Of a stretch of DNA of 64,000 nt, positions 31,747-43,769 are shown in pieces. Numbering within the stretch: the first letter of the stretch is position 1; each line of letters opens with the position of its first letter. Source of the stretch: Takakia lepidozioides. Lineage: Eukaryota; Streptophyta; Takakiopsida; Takakiales; Takakiaceae. The stretch spans positions 1,178,001 through 1,242,000 of the forward strand of contig CM060732.1 in the NCBI GenBank assembly GCA_030704615.1, given 5' to 3'. The notes below the pieces were generated by a model, which searched no databases, had not been told where the DNA came from, and saw only the letters and a program-made list of their open reading frames with translations. The position numbers were made by a program, and so were the translations under genes.

Positions 31747-34095
31747 TGAAAGAGAAGCTAGACGACAGAGATATTCAGCAAAAAGAGAAAGCTATCTGAA
31801 AGCTAATTATCCATATCTTTGGGAGAGAGGAATAGACATAGGGGAATCATCTGGACCTCTCACACCATCAAGATCAAAGAGTGCATCACCTATACCGGAA
31901 GAACTAGAGTTGGATGCCACTCATTCTGTTTCTTTGCAAGAAAGATTAAGGGAATTGGTACAGGAAGAAGATCAATCACGAGGTGAAAGATCTGAGGTAC
32001 ATCCTTGGATAAAAGACTTGACAGAAATCTTTGATAAGAGTTGGCATGGAACACCAAAAGCACGAACTCCAGTTTCTGAAGCAGAAGATGAAGAAGGAGA
32101 AGAGGATGTGGCAGAGCCAACGGAGAGTTCAGACTCTCCAACACCATTACAGTTGAGTTACATGAGTGAAGAAGAAACCCAAGGGCAGAACTTGGAGGAT
32201 GAAAACAGAGAGAAGAAATTAGAAGAGGAAGAATATGAAGAAGTAGACCCAACAGCTGAGGTTGAGACTACAACCAGGACATCCCAACCCGTTGGACCTG
32301 GATCAAGTGGAGCACTTGGATCACAGGCCAACGAAGGTGTCGGCTCAGGGGGATCAGGCGGGCTGCCTGGATTTGGCTCTGGGGGGACAGGGAGTGTGGG
32401 AAGTAGTGCAACTGAAGCTGGGAATACTGTGAATATCGTGGGACCAGAAGCAAGGAGTGCTCAAGGGCCACCACTTGGTGGAAGATCCACCACAAAAACA
32501 ACAGGTCCAGAAGGACCAGCACCAGCAAGGGTGCCAGCACCTGTCAGTGGGCAGAAGGTAGGGCCATAGATGGCGTTACAACCAACACGGGCAAAACCAC
32601 CCTTTCCAATATATTCAGGAAAAGGGGATCCCGATGTACACATTAGCCAATTTGAGCACATGTGTATAGTGAACAATGAGAATGGCGATGATGCCAAGAT
32701 GAGACTGTTTCCTTGTTCACTTATCAAGAAAGCAAGTGAATGGTATGCAAGATTCCCTGATAATCATTTCCTAACCTGGAATGGCTTGAATACAGCATTT
32801 CGAAATAGGTTCAGGACAAGTAAAACTGAGGATGAAGTGTATGGAAGTTTACAACAGCTGAAGCAGAAGAAGCATGAAACTGTTGAAGAGTATATGGAGA
32901 AGATGGAATTGATGATGAAAAAGCTGGCTGCAGTACCAGCGCCCGGTTTACAGAAGACTTGGTTTGTGAGTGGATTAAGACCAGAGTTGCAAAAGAAAGT
33001 GGATATCTTACCCCATAACACAGTCGAGGAGGCATTTGAAACTGCGAACAGAATTGAGCAATTGGGAATGCTCAGGAGAGAGAAAAAAGAAGATGCGGAC
33101 TCTGAGGATGAGTCAGATGAAGAAGAAGAGCAAGAACTAAAAAGAAAGAGTAAGAGAAAGGAGAAGTTGAAGAGGGATAACTATGAAAAAAAATTGGAAG
33201 AAATCTTGAAGAAGTATGCCACAGAGGCTGCAACACATTGGAGGAAGGGTGTATGGTGTGCAAAGTGCCAGAATGAAGGCCATACCACCACAGAATGCCA
33301 CATGAAGGAGAAACACTGTACTATCTGTAAAATGGATAACCATTCTACTGAGAATTGTTACTACAAGAGAAGGACAGCTGCAAGAGAACCTAGGCAAGTA
33401 AGGGTGCATCAGGTGCAGCCCCAGCCAAGAAGAAACAATGATCAGGACCACTATGGTAGGTCTGGTGGTTATAACAATGGCATGGAAGGGAGAGGTAATT
33501 CAAGGGGGAATTACCAAGGAAATTCCAGAGGCAACTATCAGGGTAATCCAAGGGGGAATTACCAGCCCGGGAATCAGGATTATAGAAATAATCCAAGAAC
33601 AGACCAAGGGCGAGGACCCAATGGTGAAGAGCTATGTTACTATTGTAATCAGCCAGGACATGCAAGGCAGCCTGTTCATTCTGGATAAGACACCAGAATG
33701 AGATGAGAGCTCCTGTGAATGAGGGCCCAGTGGTGGCAGCTCACATGGTTAGGCCATGTGTTGTACCAGAAGTAAGTACAATGATAGTAACAAGAAGTAA
33801 AGCCAAACTAATACCTCCAGTAGAAGAGGAAGAAGATGAGACTGGAAGTGGCAATGATATGCCTGAAGATGAAGAGACTTGGAAAGATGAGAAGGAACTG
33901 CACAAGGAAGTGGCAGATACTATAAGGGAAATGCAAAAGAGTACTGATATTCCTGTGGCAGATTCCTCTGATTCGGATGGAGAAAAAGAAGGGAGTGAGG
34001 AAGAAAGGAAAAAAGAAGATGCAGACATGCAAAGTAATGAAGAGACTTTGGCTGCAGTAATATGTCAGACCAAAGCAGAAATTACCATTGGATAG
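31739..34095 (+). pseudogene. gag: Gag polyprotein, family A copy 3 (two stops, one frameshift)
   Basis: Same layout as the other copies. TAG at 32,567-32,569 (CAG elsewhere) splits the acidic N-terminal region from the capsid-like region. A small deletion at about 33,661 in the third knuckle (CYYCNQPGHARQ) shifts the frame. TAG at 34,093-34,095 (again CAG elsewhere) precedes the protease. The gene overlaps the pre-gag ORF tail by a few bases, at the same ATG context. Confidence 0.85.
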
Positions 34096-34104
34096 CTATT
34101 AGCT

Positions 34105-34917
34105 GTGGCACCTTATTGTAGGCACAGGCTGTATCAGGCAATCAATCGAATTGCCCAAGAGACAGGAAACACAGACCTGAACAGCAAGGTGACCAGTTAT
34201 AATGTGAAGCCGGAAGGGCGAGAACCAGTCATGGACTTTGATGATTCTATGCCAGTAATCCAATTGAGAATTGGAAGCACAGAACTAACTGATGTACTGA
34301 TAGATGGTGGTTCTGGAGTAAATATCATGACAGACCAATTAAGGAAGAAGCTTGGTCTAAGTAACATGAAACCAGCCCCATTTACAGTAACAATGGCAGA
34401 TCAAAGAAGTGTGCAGCCATTGGGATTAATAAGAGGAGTTAAGATACAGATACAGAAAATGATCTTTATGATCACAGTAACTGTATTAAAAATGGATGAA
34501 GTCATGGAGGCTTACTCCTTATTATTGGGACGTCCGTGGCTGAAACAGGCCAGGGTATTCCATGACTGGAATTCTCAGTTATTAACCGTGCATAATGGGA
34601 TACACGAGATACAAATTACCACAAAGAAATCTAGTATATTACCTGCTACAAGAAGACCTCGAGGAGTCAGAGAGTATGACTGGAGAGGAGGACTGGATGA
34701 GGAGCAGGAAGCTACCCTATTTGCTGCACACCCAGAGTGGGAGCAGGTTGCGGAGATGCGGCTGGAAAGCCTAAGTTGTTTAAGAGGTATCTGCTGTGGT
34801 GTAGTGTCGGCAACACCAATTGAAGAGGAAACCAGCAGTTACCCACCACATTTCTATGAAGAAAGGAGGAGAGATAGAAATCCTAGAAGAACCAGCCACT
34901 GTGAGCTTAAAGGATGA
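34105..34917 (+). pseudogene. Aspartic protease region, family A copy 3
   Basis: Follows gag in the same frame past a TAG. Shows AINRIAQETGN (the stretch interrupted in copy 2), VLIDGGSGVNIM active site and SLLLGRPWLKQARVF. Near 34,865 one extra base moves the frame, so RT continues in the ORF beginning at 34,820. Confidence 0.8.
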
Positions 34918-35905
34918 AGTGGTGACTGGTTGGACAATCACAGCTGATGAGCAGGTGAGAGAAGTAAATGTGGGAACTCAGGAGGAAACGAGAATGGTGA
35001 AAGTAGGAGCTGATTTGGAGCCGGAATTCTTCGAAGAAGCTAAAAGCTTGTTCATCAAATACAGAGATGTATTTGCTTGGAGCTATGAGGATCTAAAAGG
35101 GATACCACCTGAAGTCTGTCAGCATAAGATTGAACTGGAACCAGGGTCAGTACCAATCAAGCAGGCGAGGTATAGAATGAATCCCAACTACGCACAGAAG
35201 GTTGGAGAAGAGATAAAGAAGTTGGCTGAGGCTAAGTTTATATACCCAATAGAGTATACAACTTGGTTGTCACCCATTGTTATAGTTCCCAAGAAGAATG
35301 GCAAACTAAGAGTATGTGTGAACTATAAGAAGCTGAATGCTTGTACGAAGAAAGATCCTTTCCATTTGCCATTCACAGAAGCAGTATTAGACACTGTGGC
35401 AGGCCATGAGATGTACTCATTCATGGATGGCTTCAGTGGTTATAATCAAGTGCAAGTGGCAGAAGAAGACCAAGGGAAAACAGCCTTCATCACAGATTGG
35501 GGGGCTTATGCATACAAAGTCATGCCCTTTGGACTTTGTAATGCACCAGCGACCTTTCAGAGAGTGATAAGTGAATCTTTTCATGAGTATCTGGATGATT
35601 TCATGCAGGTATTCTTGGATGATTTCAGTGTGTACAGCTCTAAGAGTGAGCACTTGCATAAATTGGAGTTATGTTTGGCCAGATGCAGGATGAGAGGTCT
35701 GGGCCTGAATCCAGAGAAGTGTACTTTCTGTGTGAACTCAGGGGTGCTTCTGGGACACATTGTGTGTAAGAAGGGACTCCTTGTGGATCCCAGGAAGACA
35801 GAGTCCATTAAAGCCTCTCCACCCCCAGTGAATGTTAAAAGTCTACGAAGATTCCTTGGGCAAACCAGTTATTACAGAAGATTTGTCAAAGGTATGCACA
35901 AATAG
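34820..35905 (+). pseudogene. Reverse transcriptase, family A copy 3
   Basis: Complete RT core: KQARYRMNPNYAQKVGEEI, FIYPIEYTTWLSPIVIV, RVCVNYKKLNACTKK, FMDGFSGYNQVQVAEED, MPFGLCNAPATFQ, VFLDDFSVYSS (catalytic FLDD) and LRRFLGQTSYYRRFV. The frame that breaks at 7,135 in copy 2 is open here. It ends at 35,905 through a small deletion after RRFV. Confidence 0.88.
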
Positions 35906-35913
35906 CAGCACCA

Positions 35914-37724
35914 TTGAGCAAGCTTCTGAAGAAAGATGCAGTGTTTGCCTGGACAGCTGAATGTCAACAGGCGTTTGAGGAACTTACACTGTCAGTAACA
36001 ACTACACCTGTGCTGATTAACCCTCACTGGCATGTAGTATTTCATGTTCACTGTGATGCATCAGGAGAAGCGTTGGGTGCGGTGTTAGCCCAGAATGTTA
36101 CAGGGAATATAGATTCACCTGTGTACTATGCTAGCCGATTGATGAACAGTGCTGAGAGGAACTATAGTACAACGGAAAGAGAAGCATTGGCAATGATTTA
36201 TGCAGTCAAAAATTCAGGCATTACCTATTGGGAAGAAAGTTTATGTTTTATGTGGATCACCAGGCTCTGATATATCTGGTGAACAAACCTTTGATAAGTG
36301 GAAGGATAGCGAGGTGGTTAATAATCTTGCATGAGTTTGAGTTCGAGGTTATTTACAAGCCTGGCCGTTTGCATCTTGTGGCAGATCATTTGTCACGACT
36401 AACAACAGGAGAGGCCGCCACAGGAGTGGACGATCAGTTACCTGATGCGAGTTTATTTGTAATGGAGGTGCAAGGAAGTGCAGATGAATGGTTAGATTGG
36501 CAGTGGCCAATCAGATACTACCTTGCTCATGGTCAGTGCCCACCTAGTTATGGTAAGGAGCAGAGGAAGAGAATTGCTATCAAAGCTTTACCTTATACTA
36601 TGGTAGGAAGCAGAATGTATAAGTTAGGACCTGATGGAGTACTAAAACGATGCTTGTACCACCATGAAGTAAATAAAATCTTGGAGGAAGTTCATAAAGG
36701 AGTGGCTGGAGGTCATTTTGGAGAAGAGACTACCAGTAGAAAGATACTACTCGCAGGATACTGGTGGCCTACTTTGTTCAAAAATGTACATGAGTATTGT
36801 CAGAAGTGTGATGAATGTCAGAGGCTAGGACCTTTGCAGAGATCTGGAAGGATGGCCTTGCATCCTACAATGCCTACGGAACCATTTCAGAAATGGGGAC
36901 TAGACTTTGTTGGACCAATTAATCCACCATCCAAGAATACACGAAACAGGTACATAATTACAGCCACTGATTATACTACAAAGTGGGTGGAAGCTAAAGC
37001 TTTGAGGGACAACACAGCCAAGTCCACAGCAAGGTTCTTGTACGAGAACATACTTACACGATTTGGCTGTCCCTTAGAATTTATCAGTGATCAAGGAAGT
37101 CACTTCATGAATGAGACCATTGAGTTGTTGACTAAAGAGTTTATGATTGTGCATAGAAAGAGTACAACATATTACCCGCAGGGTAATGGGCAGGCAGAGG
37201 CTACCAACAAAATACTATGTACTATCTTGGCTAAGATAGTCAATGCAAACAGAACGGATTGGGATACAAAGCTGCTGACAGCTTTATGGTCATACAGGAC
37301 TTCATATAAAGTCACCACTAAGTATACACCATTCCAATTAGTTTATGGTATGGAAGCCTTACTTCCAGTGGAATTCCTGTTACCTACCATGAGAACGGAG
37401 TGGGGAAAAAGAATGGAATTGCAAGACTCCATCAAGGTCAGGAAACATGAATTATACCATGTGGAAGAAGTACGTGCTGATGCAGCTGATAATATGACCA
37501 GTATTCAGATGAAGCGAAAGGAACAGTTTGATGAAGGCAAGTTAAAGACTTTTAAGACGGGGGATTTGGTTCTATGGTTGCAGAAGAAAGGAAAGATTCA
37601 AGCTTCTAAGCTTAAATCACCGTGGAAAGGACCTTATGTCATAAAAAGATGTATGATAACAACACCGCCATGTTACAAACCATTAACAAAGAAATGCTGG
37701 GAAGAGTCAATGCAAATAAGTTGA
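35914..37724 (+). pseudogene. RNase H and integrase, family A copy 3
   Basis: RNase H starts at HCDASGEALGAVLAQ; a one-base deletion near 36,210-36,230 (AVKNSGITYW versus KKFRHYLLGKK) shifts the frame. From 36,228 the integrase is open: zinc domain HFGEETTSRKIL/CQKCDEC, DFVGPI, FISDQGSHF, YYPQGNGQAEATN (D, D, E) and the C-terminal GPY-like SPWKGPYVIK. An extra base after this puts the post-integrase ORF in another frame. Confidence 0.88.
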
Positions 37725-40293
37725 AGGGATACAGTGGTATCCATGACAAACCCCTGCAGCATGATTTGCATGTTGAACCGCAAGAGCAGTCACGGGCTGC
37801 CCCAGTGTTACGAACGGAGTATGGAACACTTGTTGCTAGGCCCAGCATATATGACCAGGGCGGGCAAAACAGACGTGACACAGCCAACCACAGCCCATCA
37901 CGACGTGACACAGCCTATCACAGCCCAGCAAGGCGCAACACAGCCTATAACAACCTACCACAGCGTGTCACAGCCTATCACAGCTTACCACAGTGCATCA
38001 CAGCCTATCACAGTGTAACACAGTATGACACAGCCTGTCACAGCTCAACACAGCCTACTAAAGTTACACCATCCATAGAATCAGTGACAAGTGGACACAT
38101 AATAACTTCAGGAAAATGGATGACGGAAGAGGAAACGGAAATTACTTTAAAAATAGACACGTGGAGGTCAGGACGCGACACACAGCAGACAATGAAGTGC
38201 AAGGACAGGTGTCAAAAAGAAAGAAGACAAGAACGGCCGTCAAAAGGGATGAAAGCCAGGCCCATTAATGAGTACGGAAAAAGGGAAACGGAACAAACGG
38301 CAAGTACAGAAAAGCCGAATTCTTGTCACATGTGTGATCCTAGTGGACTATCCAAGAGGGAAAGTCCACTAAAGAAGATAAAATCTAAAATCCAGTCACA
38401 GCGGATACAGCCAATAGAAAACCAGAGAAAGGATCAAGAAAATGGAGGGAAATTGAGCGCAAGAGGCGGCGTCGTTCTGAGTAACGGGCGTCTCGACAGG
38501 ACAAGCCATAAATGCTATAACTTGGAAACTATGGAGGAACTAACAGACTATACGCTCGCAATATTACTTACGCAGTGGCATAGACACGAAAGGACAGAGC
38601 AGAGCCTTTCTCTTGAGCAATGCTTGCAAGCCCCGCAGGCTTACAAGAAATTACCCATAGCTTTCTGCGGCAACCATACGTTTATGCTTTGTGCACTACA
38701 GGCATTCCTGCAGTTGTTACAGCCAAAACAGTTCTGTGAGTCTAAATGAAGAGAGTGAGAGGAATGGAGGAAATCAGGGTGAAGAGCACCACAATTCTGC
38801 AGAAACAAACGATGCTACCCCACAGGCGATAAAGATACTGGAGGAGCTGAGATTGGAAGGATTGCAAAGCCTGGATTGGACACTACACCATAGACAGTAC
38901 ATGTTACAATTTTTGCAGAACTTTGAGCCAGGACAGGAACAACAACGGTGAAGGGAGTTGAATTAATGATTACTCCCCTATACCTCCAGCAATTGTTTCG
39001 ATTGCCAGCAGGTCAGGTGCATGTGGAGGAACACAGGGCAAGACTGCAAATAGGGACTTATTCCAAGAAGGGAGTTTCTTTAAAACTCAGGGTTATGCTT
39101 GTACCAAAGCTGTGTACCCAGGGTTAAAAGAGATAGGCCAGGTATTGAACGTTCTGATTGCCCTGAAACAGAACCAACAATATTTTAGCAGATCCTTCAT
39201 AGAGGAAATACTCAAAGGCCTGAAGGGACAAGAGGTACAATGGGCGGACATAATGTACAACGCACTAGTAGAGAGATGAAAAGATTACAAGGTACTACCG
39301 CAAAGTCTCCTATCATTGTCTGGCCCAATCATTGCTCAAATAATCCTTAATTCTGGCATACTTAATGCACAAGAAATGAAGGAAATGGGAGTGTTTGAGC
39401 CAGAAACAACTGCAATGGAAGAGCAAGGCTCTTCACACAGTGAGGGTGGACTAGCAGCACAACCCGAGACTAAGAGGCAGAGACGGGGAAAGACTGTAGT
39501 GGCGGATCCACTGGCTTCACGGATTCCGCATGATAATGTTTCCCAAGCTCATGGCCAGGAAGGGGCACAGCAGCACAGAGAAATGCTATTACTGGAAGCA
39601 GGACCTTCAGAGGGAGGAGGAAGTTACTTCTGTATCACAACCATCACAGCCACAGATGATCGGACTTGTCACAAGGGTCACAAGTTATCCATGCAGCTCA
39701 ACCCGAAATAATTGATTTGGAAAGTGAAGGGTTAGATATTCCAACTACAGAACAGATAGTGGCAGAAATAGAGAAAGGGGACCTTCTCTATGAATATTCT
39801 GGTCTGGTCAAGGAGACAGAAATCCAGAGGTGCAACAGTTGCCCAAGGGAAATCCTGAGGTGCACATATAATACACACACCTGTGTCGGAGGTACCACAG
39901 GCGGAAGGTCATGACACTGTAGCACCGGTGATAGATGAAGTAGTTCAGGAAGAAAATCCGGTGGGACAATGGCCTGAATGGTTAGTGAGACATCACACTG
40001 TTGAAGATCAGGGAGGAACAGCAGCAACCTCACCATGATGACCCTCAACAGGCAATGCTGATGAGTTCCATAGGCAGGACACTTAATTTGTTGGGGACTT
40101 ATGTCAAATCCCATGTTCCAATTACCCAATTGACAGCCTTGAGAGAGGAACTCAGGAAGGAGTTTGAGGCTCGACTTGCCACTGAGTGTGCAAACAAGGT
40201 CGATGAAGAGGTCCACTCTCAAGATGAAGCAGGACTTGGCAATACAGAATTGCTGCTTATGCAGTTGGCCAAGCAACAATTGATTGAGGCAGG
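37622..40293 (+). pseudogene. Post-integrase ORF of family A, copy 3
   Basis: Continues from integrase as KMYDNNTAMLQTINKEML, then the TAYHS-type repeats (37.87-38.05 kb), a basic linker, the conserved LAILLTQWH and AFCGNHTFMLCALQAFLQLL block, and, after frameshifts near 38,750 and 38,950, a charged C-terminal part (ILNSGILNAQEMKEMGVFEP; later ELRKEFEARLATECANKVDE, coiled-coil-like) that reaches the gap. It is longer than in copy 2. No known domain recognised. Confidence 0.55.
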
Positions 40294-40793
40294 NNNNNNN
40301 NNNNNNNNNNNNNNNNNNNNNNNNNNNNNNNNNNNNNNNNNNNNNNNNNNNNNNNNNNNNNNNNNNNNNNNNNNNNNNNNNNNNNNNNNNNNNNNNNNNN
40401 NNNNNNNNNNNNNNNNNNNNNNNNNNNNNNNNNNNNNNNNNNNNNNNNNNNNNNNNNNNNNNNNNNNNNNNNNNNNNNNNNNNNNNNNNNNNNNNNNNNN
40501 NNNNNNNNNNNNNNNNNNNNNNNNNNNNNNNNNNNNNNNNNNNNNNNNNNNNNNNNNNNNNNNNNNNNNNNNNNNNNNNNNNNNNNNNNNNNNNNNNNNN
40601 NNNNNNNNNNNNNNNNNNNNNNNNNNNNNNNNNNNNNNNNNNNNNNNNNNNNNNNNNNNNNNNNNNNNNNNNNNNNNNNNNNNNNNNNNNNNNNNNNNNN
40701 NNNNNNNNNNNNNNNNNNNNNNNNNNNNNNNNNNNNNNNNNNNNNNNNNNNNNNNNNNNNNNNNNNNNNNNNNNNNNNNNNNNNNNNNNNNNN
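40294..40793. other. Assembly gap of exactly 500 N
   Basis: Runs of N from 40,294 to 40,793. The round length suggests a placeholder of unknown true size. Left of it is family A copy 3 on the plus strand; right of it is a family A LTR on the minus strand. Open frames drawn across it are meaningless. Confidence 0.99.
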
Positions 40794-40850
40794 TTAAGGG
40801 TACCCTACAGATCCCGTATAAGTGTCTAAGTCCCCGACAGTCCTCTAACA
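40794..40850 (-). repeat. Family A LTR edge, copy 4
   Basis: 57 bases matching 12,620-12,678 and the reverse of 30,058-30,117, ending CCTCTAACA at 40,850 (TGTTAGAGG on the minus strand). It abuts chromovirus integrase sequence at 40,851, so a fourth family A element is inserted there and extends into the gap. Confidence 0.85.
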
Positions 40851-41394
40851 CGTCTAAGTGTTCCACCCAGTCTGTTTGGTCTGCCGACACGTAATTCCGC
40901 AAGATCTGCTTCACTACGGAATTCACTCTTTCCATTTGGCCGTCGGTCGTAGGTCGGAAGGCGGTGCTCATCTTCAGCCTCATCTCCATCTTCTTCTAAA
41001 GTGCCCTCCAAAATTTACTCGTAAACTTTGGATCGCGGTCCGAGACAATATCCTTTGGGACTCCATGATGCTTTAAGATGTGGGCGAAGTAAAGTCGCCC
41101 TGTTTCTTGTGCCGTTGCCGTCTCCTTGGTGGGGATGAAATGGCCCATTTTACTGAACCTATCCACCACCACCATGATTGCATCGAATCCTTTTGACAGC
41201 GGCATAGCAGTCATCAAATCCATCGAGACGCTTTCCCAAGTCCCCTCTGGAATCGGCAAGGGTTGTAACAGCCCCGCTTGCTTTTTGTACTCGCTCCGGT
41301 TTGTTGGCATGTGGTGCATGTCTTGACATACTCCTCTGCCTCCTCCCTCAGTTTGGGCCAGAAATACTCTTTCTTCAAGAGTGCCGCAGTGCAA
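40851..41394 (-). pseudogene. Integrase core, chromovirus copy 2 (interrupted)
   Basis: Continues the main pol ORF after a one-base loss in a T-run near 41,301 (three T here, four in copy 1). Shows [34 protein letters not shown] and FRPTTDGQMERVN (D, D, E). Coding ends at 40,851, where the family A LTR begins, inside the segment preceding AEFCYNN of copy 1. Confidence 0.88.
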
Positions 41395-43691
41395 TTGGCT
41401 CCGCCGTGGCCCGCAAGCGGGCTATCATGGCATTCTCTCAAGAGGCTATCTCTGATCCCTCCCTTCGGCATGTAGAGACGCTTTTGCTTATACCGGAGCA
41501 GTCCATTTTGCAAGTGGAACTGCGATTTAACCCCCATCCTCAAGTCCTGCATCACGGACTTCACCAGCTCATCCTTTCGGCAAGCCTTCCGGATCTTCCT
41601 TTGGAGCGCCGTCTCGCCCCTGTACACCAACAAAAGCTGCTGCTTTCTACTTAAGGCATCGGCCACCACGTTGTCCCGTCCCGGTTTGTACTGGATATCC
41701 ACGTCGAACACCACCAAAGTATCTTGCCACCTAAGTTGTTTTGGGGACAACTTGGGCTGCGTGGCAAAATACTTCACCGTGACATTGTCCGTGAACACCT
41801 TCACTGGGTTGGAACCAACATAGTGGCGCCAAAGCTCAAGACAGTGCACCACCGCCTTCATCTCTTTCTCGTGCATCGGCCACCGTCGCTCCACTTCATT
41901 CAGTTTCTTACTTTTGTAAGCCATTGGGCGTCCATCTTGCATCAGTACACCCCCAATCGCGAAGTCCGACGCATCTGTATGAATCTCGAACAGACGATCG
42001 AACTCTGGGATTTTCAAGACTGGAGCTTCCGCCATCCGCTGCTTCAATTCAGCAAAAGCTTGGCCACAAAAAGTGTTCCATGCCCAGACTTTGGACTTAC
42101 ACAGAAGGTCTGACAGCGGCCCCGCAATCTTGGCAAAATTTCTCACATACTTCCGGTAATAGGAGGTGAGTCCTAGGATGGATCGCACTCCCGGGACCGA
42201 AGTCGGAGGCTCCCAGTCCAAGATTGCCCTCACCTTCCTGTCATCCATTCTGATCCCATCCTGTGTAATCACATGCCCCAGGAACTCCACTTTTGTGACC
42301 CCGAATTCGCACTTTGAAGCCTTGGCATACAGCTTCCCTTCCCGCAATTTCTGGAACATCCTTTTGAGGTGCTCCAGGTGGTCCTCCTTTGTTTTCGAAT
42401 ACACCAAGATGTCGTCGATGTACACGATCACAAAGTCATCCAACCACTCGCTGTTCATCAGCGTGCTAAAGGTCGCGGGAGCGTTGGTGAGTCCAAAAGG
42501 CATCACCAAGAACTCATATGATCCATACCTTGTCCTGCACGCGGTCTTCTCCTCATCTCCTTCCGCCACTCGAATTTGATGATAGCCGGAGCGCAGATCG
42601 ATCCGGCTGAAATACTTCGCTCCTGCCAACCGATCGAAAAGGTCGTCGATCCTTGGCAAAGGGTACCGGTTTTTTATAGTCACCTTATTCAAAGCCCTGT
42701 AATCGACACACATCCGCAGCGTCCCATCCTTCTTGTCTGCGAATAGCACCGGGGCTCCGTAAGGTGACTTACTCGGCCGGATGTACCCCTTTGACATTAG
42801 ATCTTTGAGCTGAGTCTTCAGCTCGACCAACTCTCTGTGGCTCAACCGGTAGGGCGCCTTGGCAGGCGGTTCCGATCCCGGTATCACCTCAATCTTGTGG
42901 TCAACTCCTCTTCGCGGTGGCAAGCCGCTTGGTAAATCCTCCGGCATCACATCCTGGTATTTCTCCAAAATCCCCTTGATCCAATCTGGGCTCGGCTCCC
43001 CATCGCCTTCTCCCTTCACTTCTCTAATATAGAGCAAAAACTGGGGCTCGTGTGCCTCCTCCACGGCCCACTCCCTTGCTGACATGAGGTTTATTCGCCC
43101 TCCCACGGGTTTGGGCATTTCCGACACTCGTAAGACCTTGCCACCATTCCCACATGGCAGCGTGACTACTCTCTTGCGGCCATCTATGACCGCTCCGGAT
43201 TTGCTCAAAAAGGTTATCCCCAAAATGAGATCCACTCCATCGATCTCGCAGATGGTGAAGTTCTCACGTCCCTCCCAACTCCCCTGTTGAAGAGGAACAT
43301 CAAACGCCAACCTTGTCGCCAATTGCGGTTCTCCTTTGGTAGAACGCACCTCAATAGAGGCCCCCACGTCACTTGTCGGGAGTCCCAGCTTTTGTGCTGT
43401 TGCCGGTGTCATGAAGGAGTGCGATGCTCCTGTGTCCACCAACAACGACACGTTAGTTCCGGATATTATCCCATCCACGAACAATAACTGACTCCCTTTA
43501 CGTAAGGCGCCAGTTTCCTGATACAACTCACAAGAGAATTTGCCTACCTTGCAAGTCCTGGCGACCACCGCTTCCACCAAGCGACTGATGGTATCTTTCG
43601 ACAACTCTGTGGTCGCCCGAGTCATGTTCAATTTCCGGGGCTTCGTGCACTTCTTGGCCATGTGCCCGGGCTCCCCGCAATTGAAACACAC
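41214..43691 (-). CDS. pol: Pol polyprotein of chromovirus copy 2 (protease, RT, RNase H, integrase N-terminus)
   Basis: 825 codons without a stop. [14 protein letters not shown] knuckle; [12 protein letters not shown] protease; RT with [47 protein letters not shown] and [12 protein letters not shown] (YIDD); RNase H with [18 protein letters not shown]; integrase zinc domain [18 protein letters not shown]...CTTCQQ. A five-codon deletion relative to copy 1 lies before [13 protein letters not shown] (LFQ segment lost). The frame is lost at about 41,300, so the protein would end in scrambled sequence. Confidence 0.9.
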   Translation of the reverse strand: MCFNCGEPGHMAKKCTKPRKLNMTRATTELSKDTISRLVEAVVARTCKVGKFSCELYQETGALRKGSQLLFVDGIISGTNVSLLVDTGASHSFMTPATAQKLGLPTSDVGASIEVRSTKGEPQLATRLAFDVPLQQGSWEGRENFTICEIDGVDLILGITFLSKSGAVIDGRKRVVTLPCGNGGKVLRVSEMPKPVGGRINLMSAREWAVEEAHEPQFLLYIREVKGEGDGEPSPDWIKGILEKYQDVMPEDLPSGLPPRRGVDHKIEVIPGSEPPAKAPYRLSHRELVELKTQLKDLMSKGYIRPSKSPYGAPVLFADKKDGTLRMCVDYRALNKVTIKNRYPLPRIDDLFDRLAGAKYFSRIDLRSGYHQIRVAEGDEEKTACRTRYGSYEFLVMPFGLTNAPATFSTLMNSEWLDDFVIVYIDDILVYSKTKEDHLEHLKRMFQKLREGKLYAKASKCEFGVTKVEFLGHVITQDGIRMDDRKVRAILDWEPPTSVPGVRSILGLTSYYRKYVRNFAKIAGPLSDLLCKSKVWAWNTFCGQAFAELKQRMAEAPVLKIPEFDRLFEIHTDASDFAIGGVLMQDGRPMAYKSKKLNEVERRWPMHEKEMKAVVHCLELWRHYVGSNPVKVFTDNVTVKYFATQPKLSPKQLRWQDTLVVFDVDIQYKPGRDNVVADALSRKQQLLLVYRGETALQRKIRKACRKDELVKSVMQDLRMGVKSQFHLQNGLLRYKQKRLYMPKGGIRDSLLRECHDSPLAGHGGANCTAALLKKEYFWPKLREEAEEYVKTCTTCQQTGASTKSKRGCYNPCRFQRGLGKASRWI

Positions 43692-43769
43692 TCCATCAAA
43701 GGTCGCCTTTTGTCCGCCATAAGCCGCTCCACCCGCTTTTCCTTTCGAAGCACCGGGTGCCGCCTTGAC

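Larger units (their letters stand above)
30058..40293 (+). mobile_element. Ty3 retrotransposon family A, copy 3
   Basis: Starts with TGTTAGAGGACTG at 30,058 inside the TNP2 remnant and runs rightward through LTR/leader, pre-gag ORF, gag, protease, RT, RNase H, integrase and the post-integrase ORF until the scaffold gap at 40,294. It is the longest copy in the window. It contains at least two CAG to TAG stops and several frameshifts. No 3' LTR is seen before the gap. Confidence 0.88.

Noticed and set aside
40001-40989. Open frames running through the N gap
   Set aside because: The gap has no sequence; only the real flanks (family A ORF left, chromovirus integrase right) were annotated.
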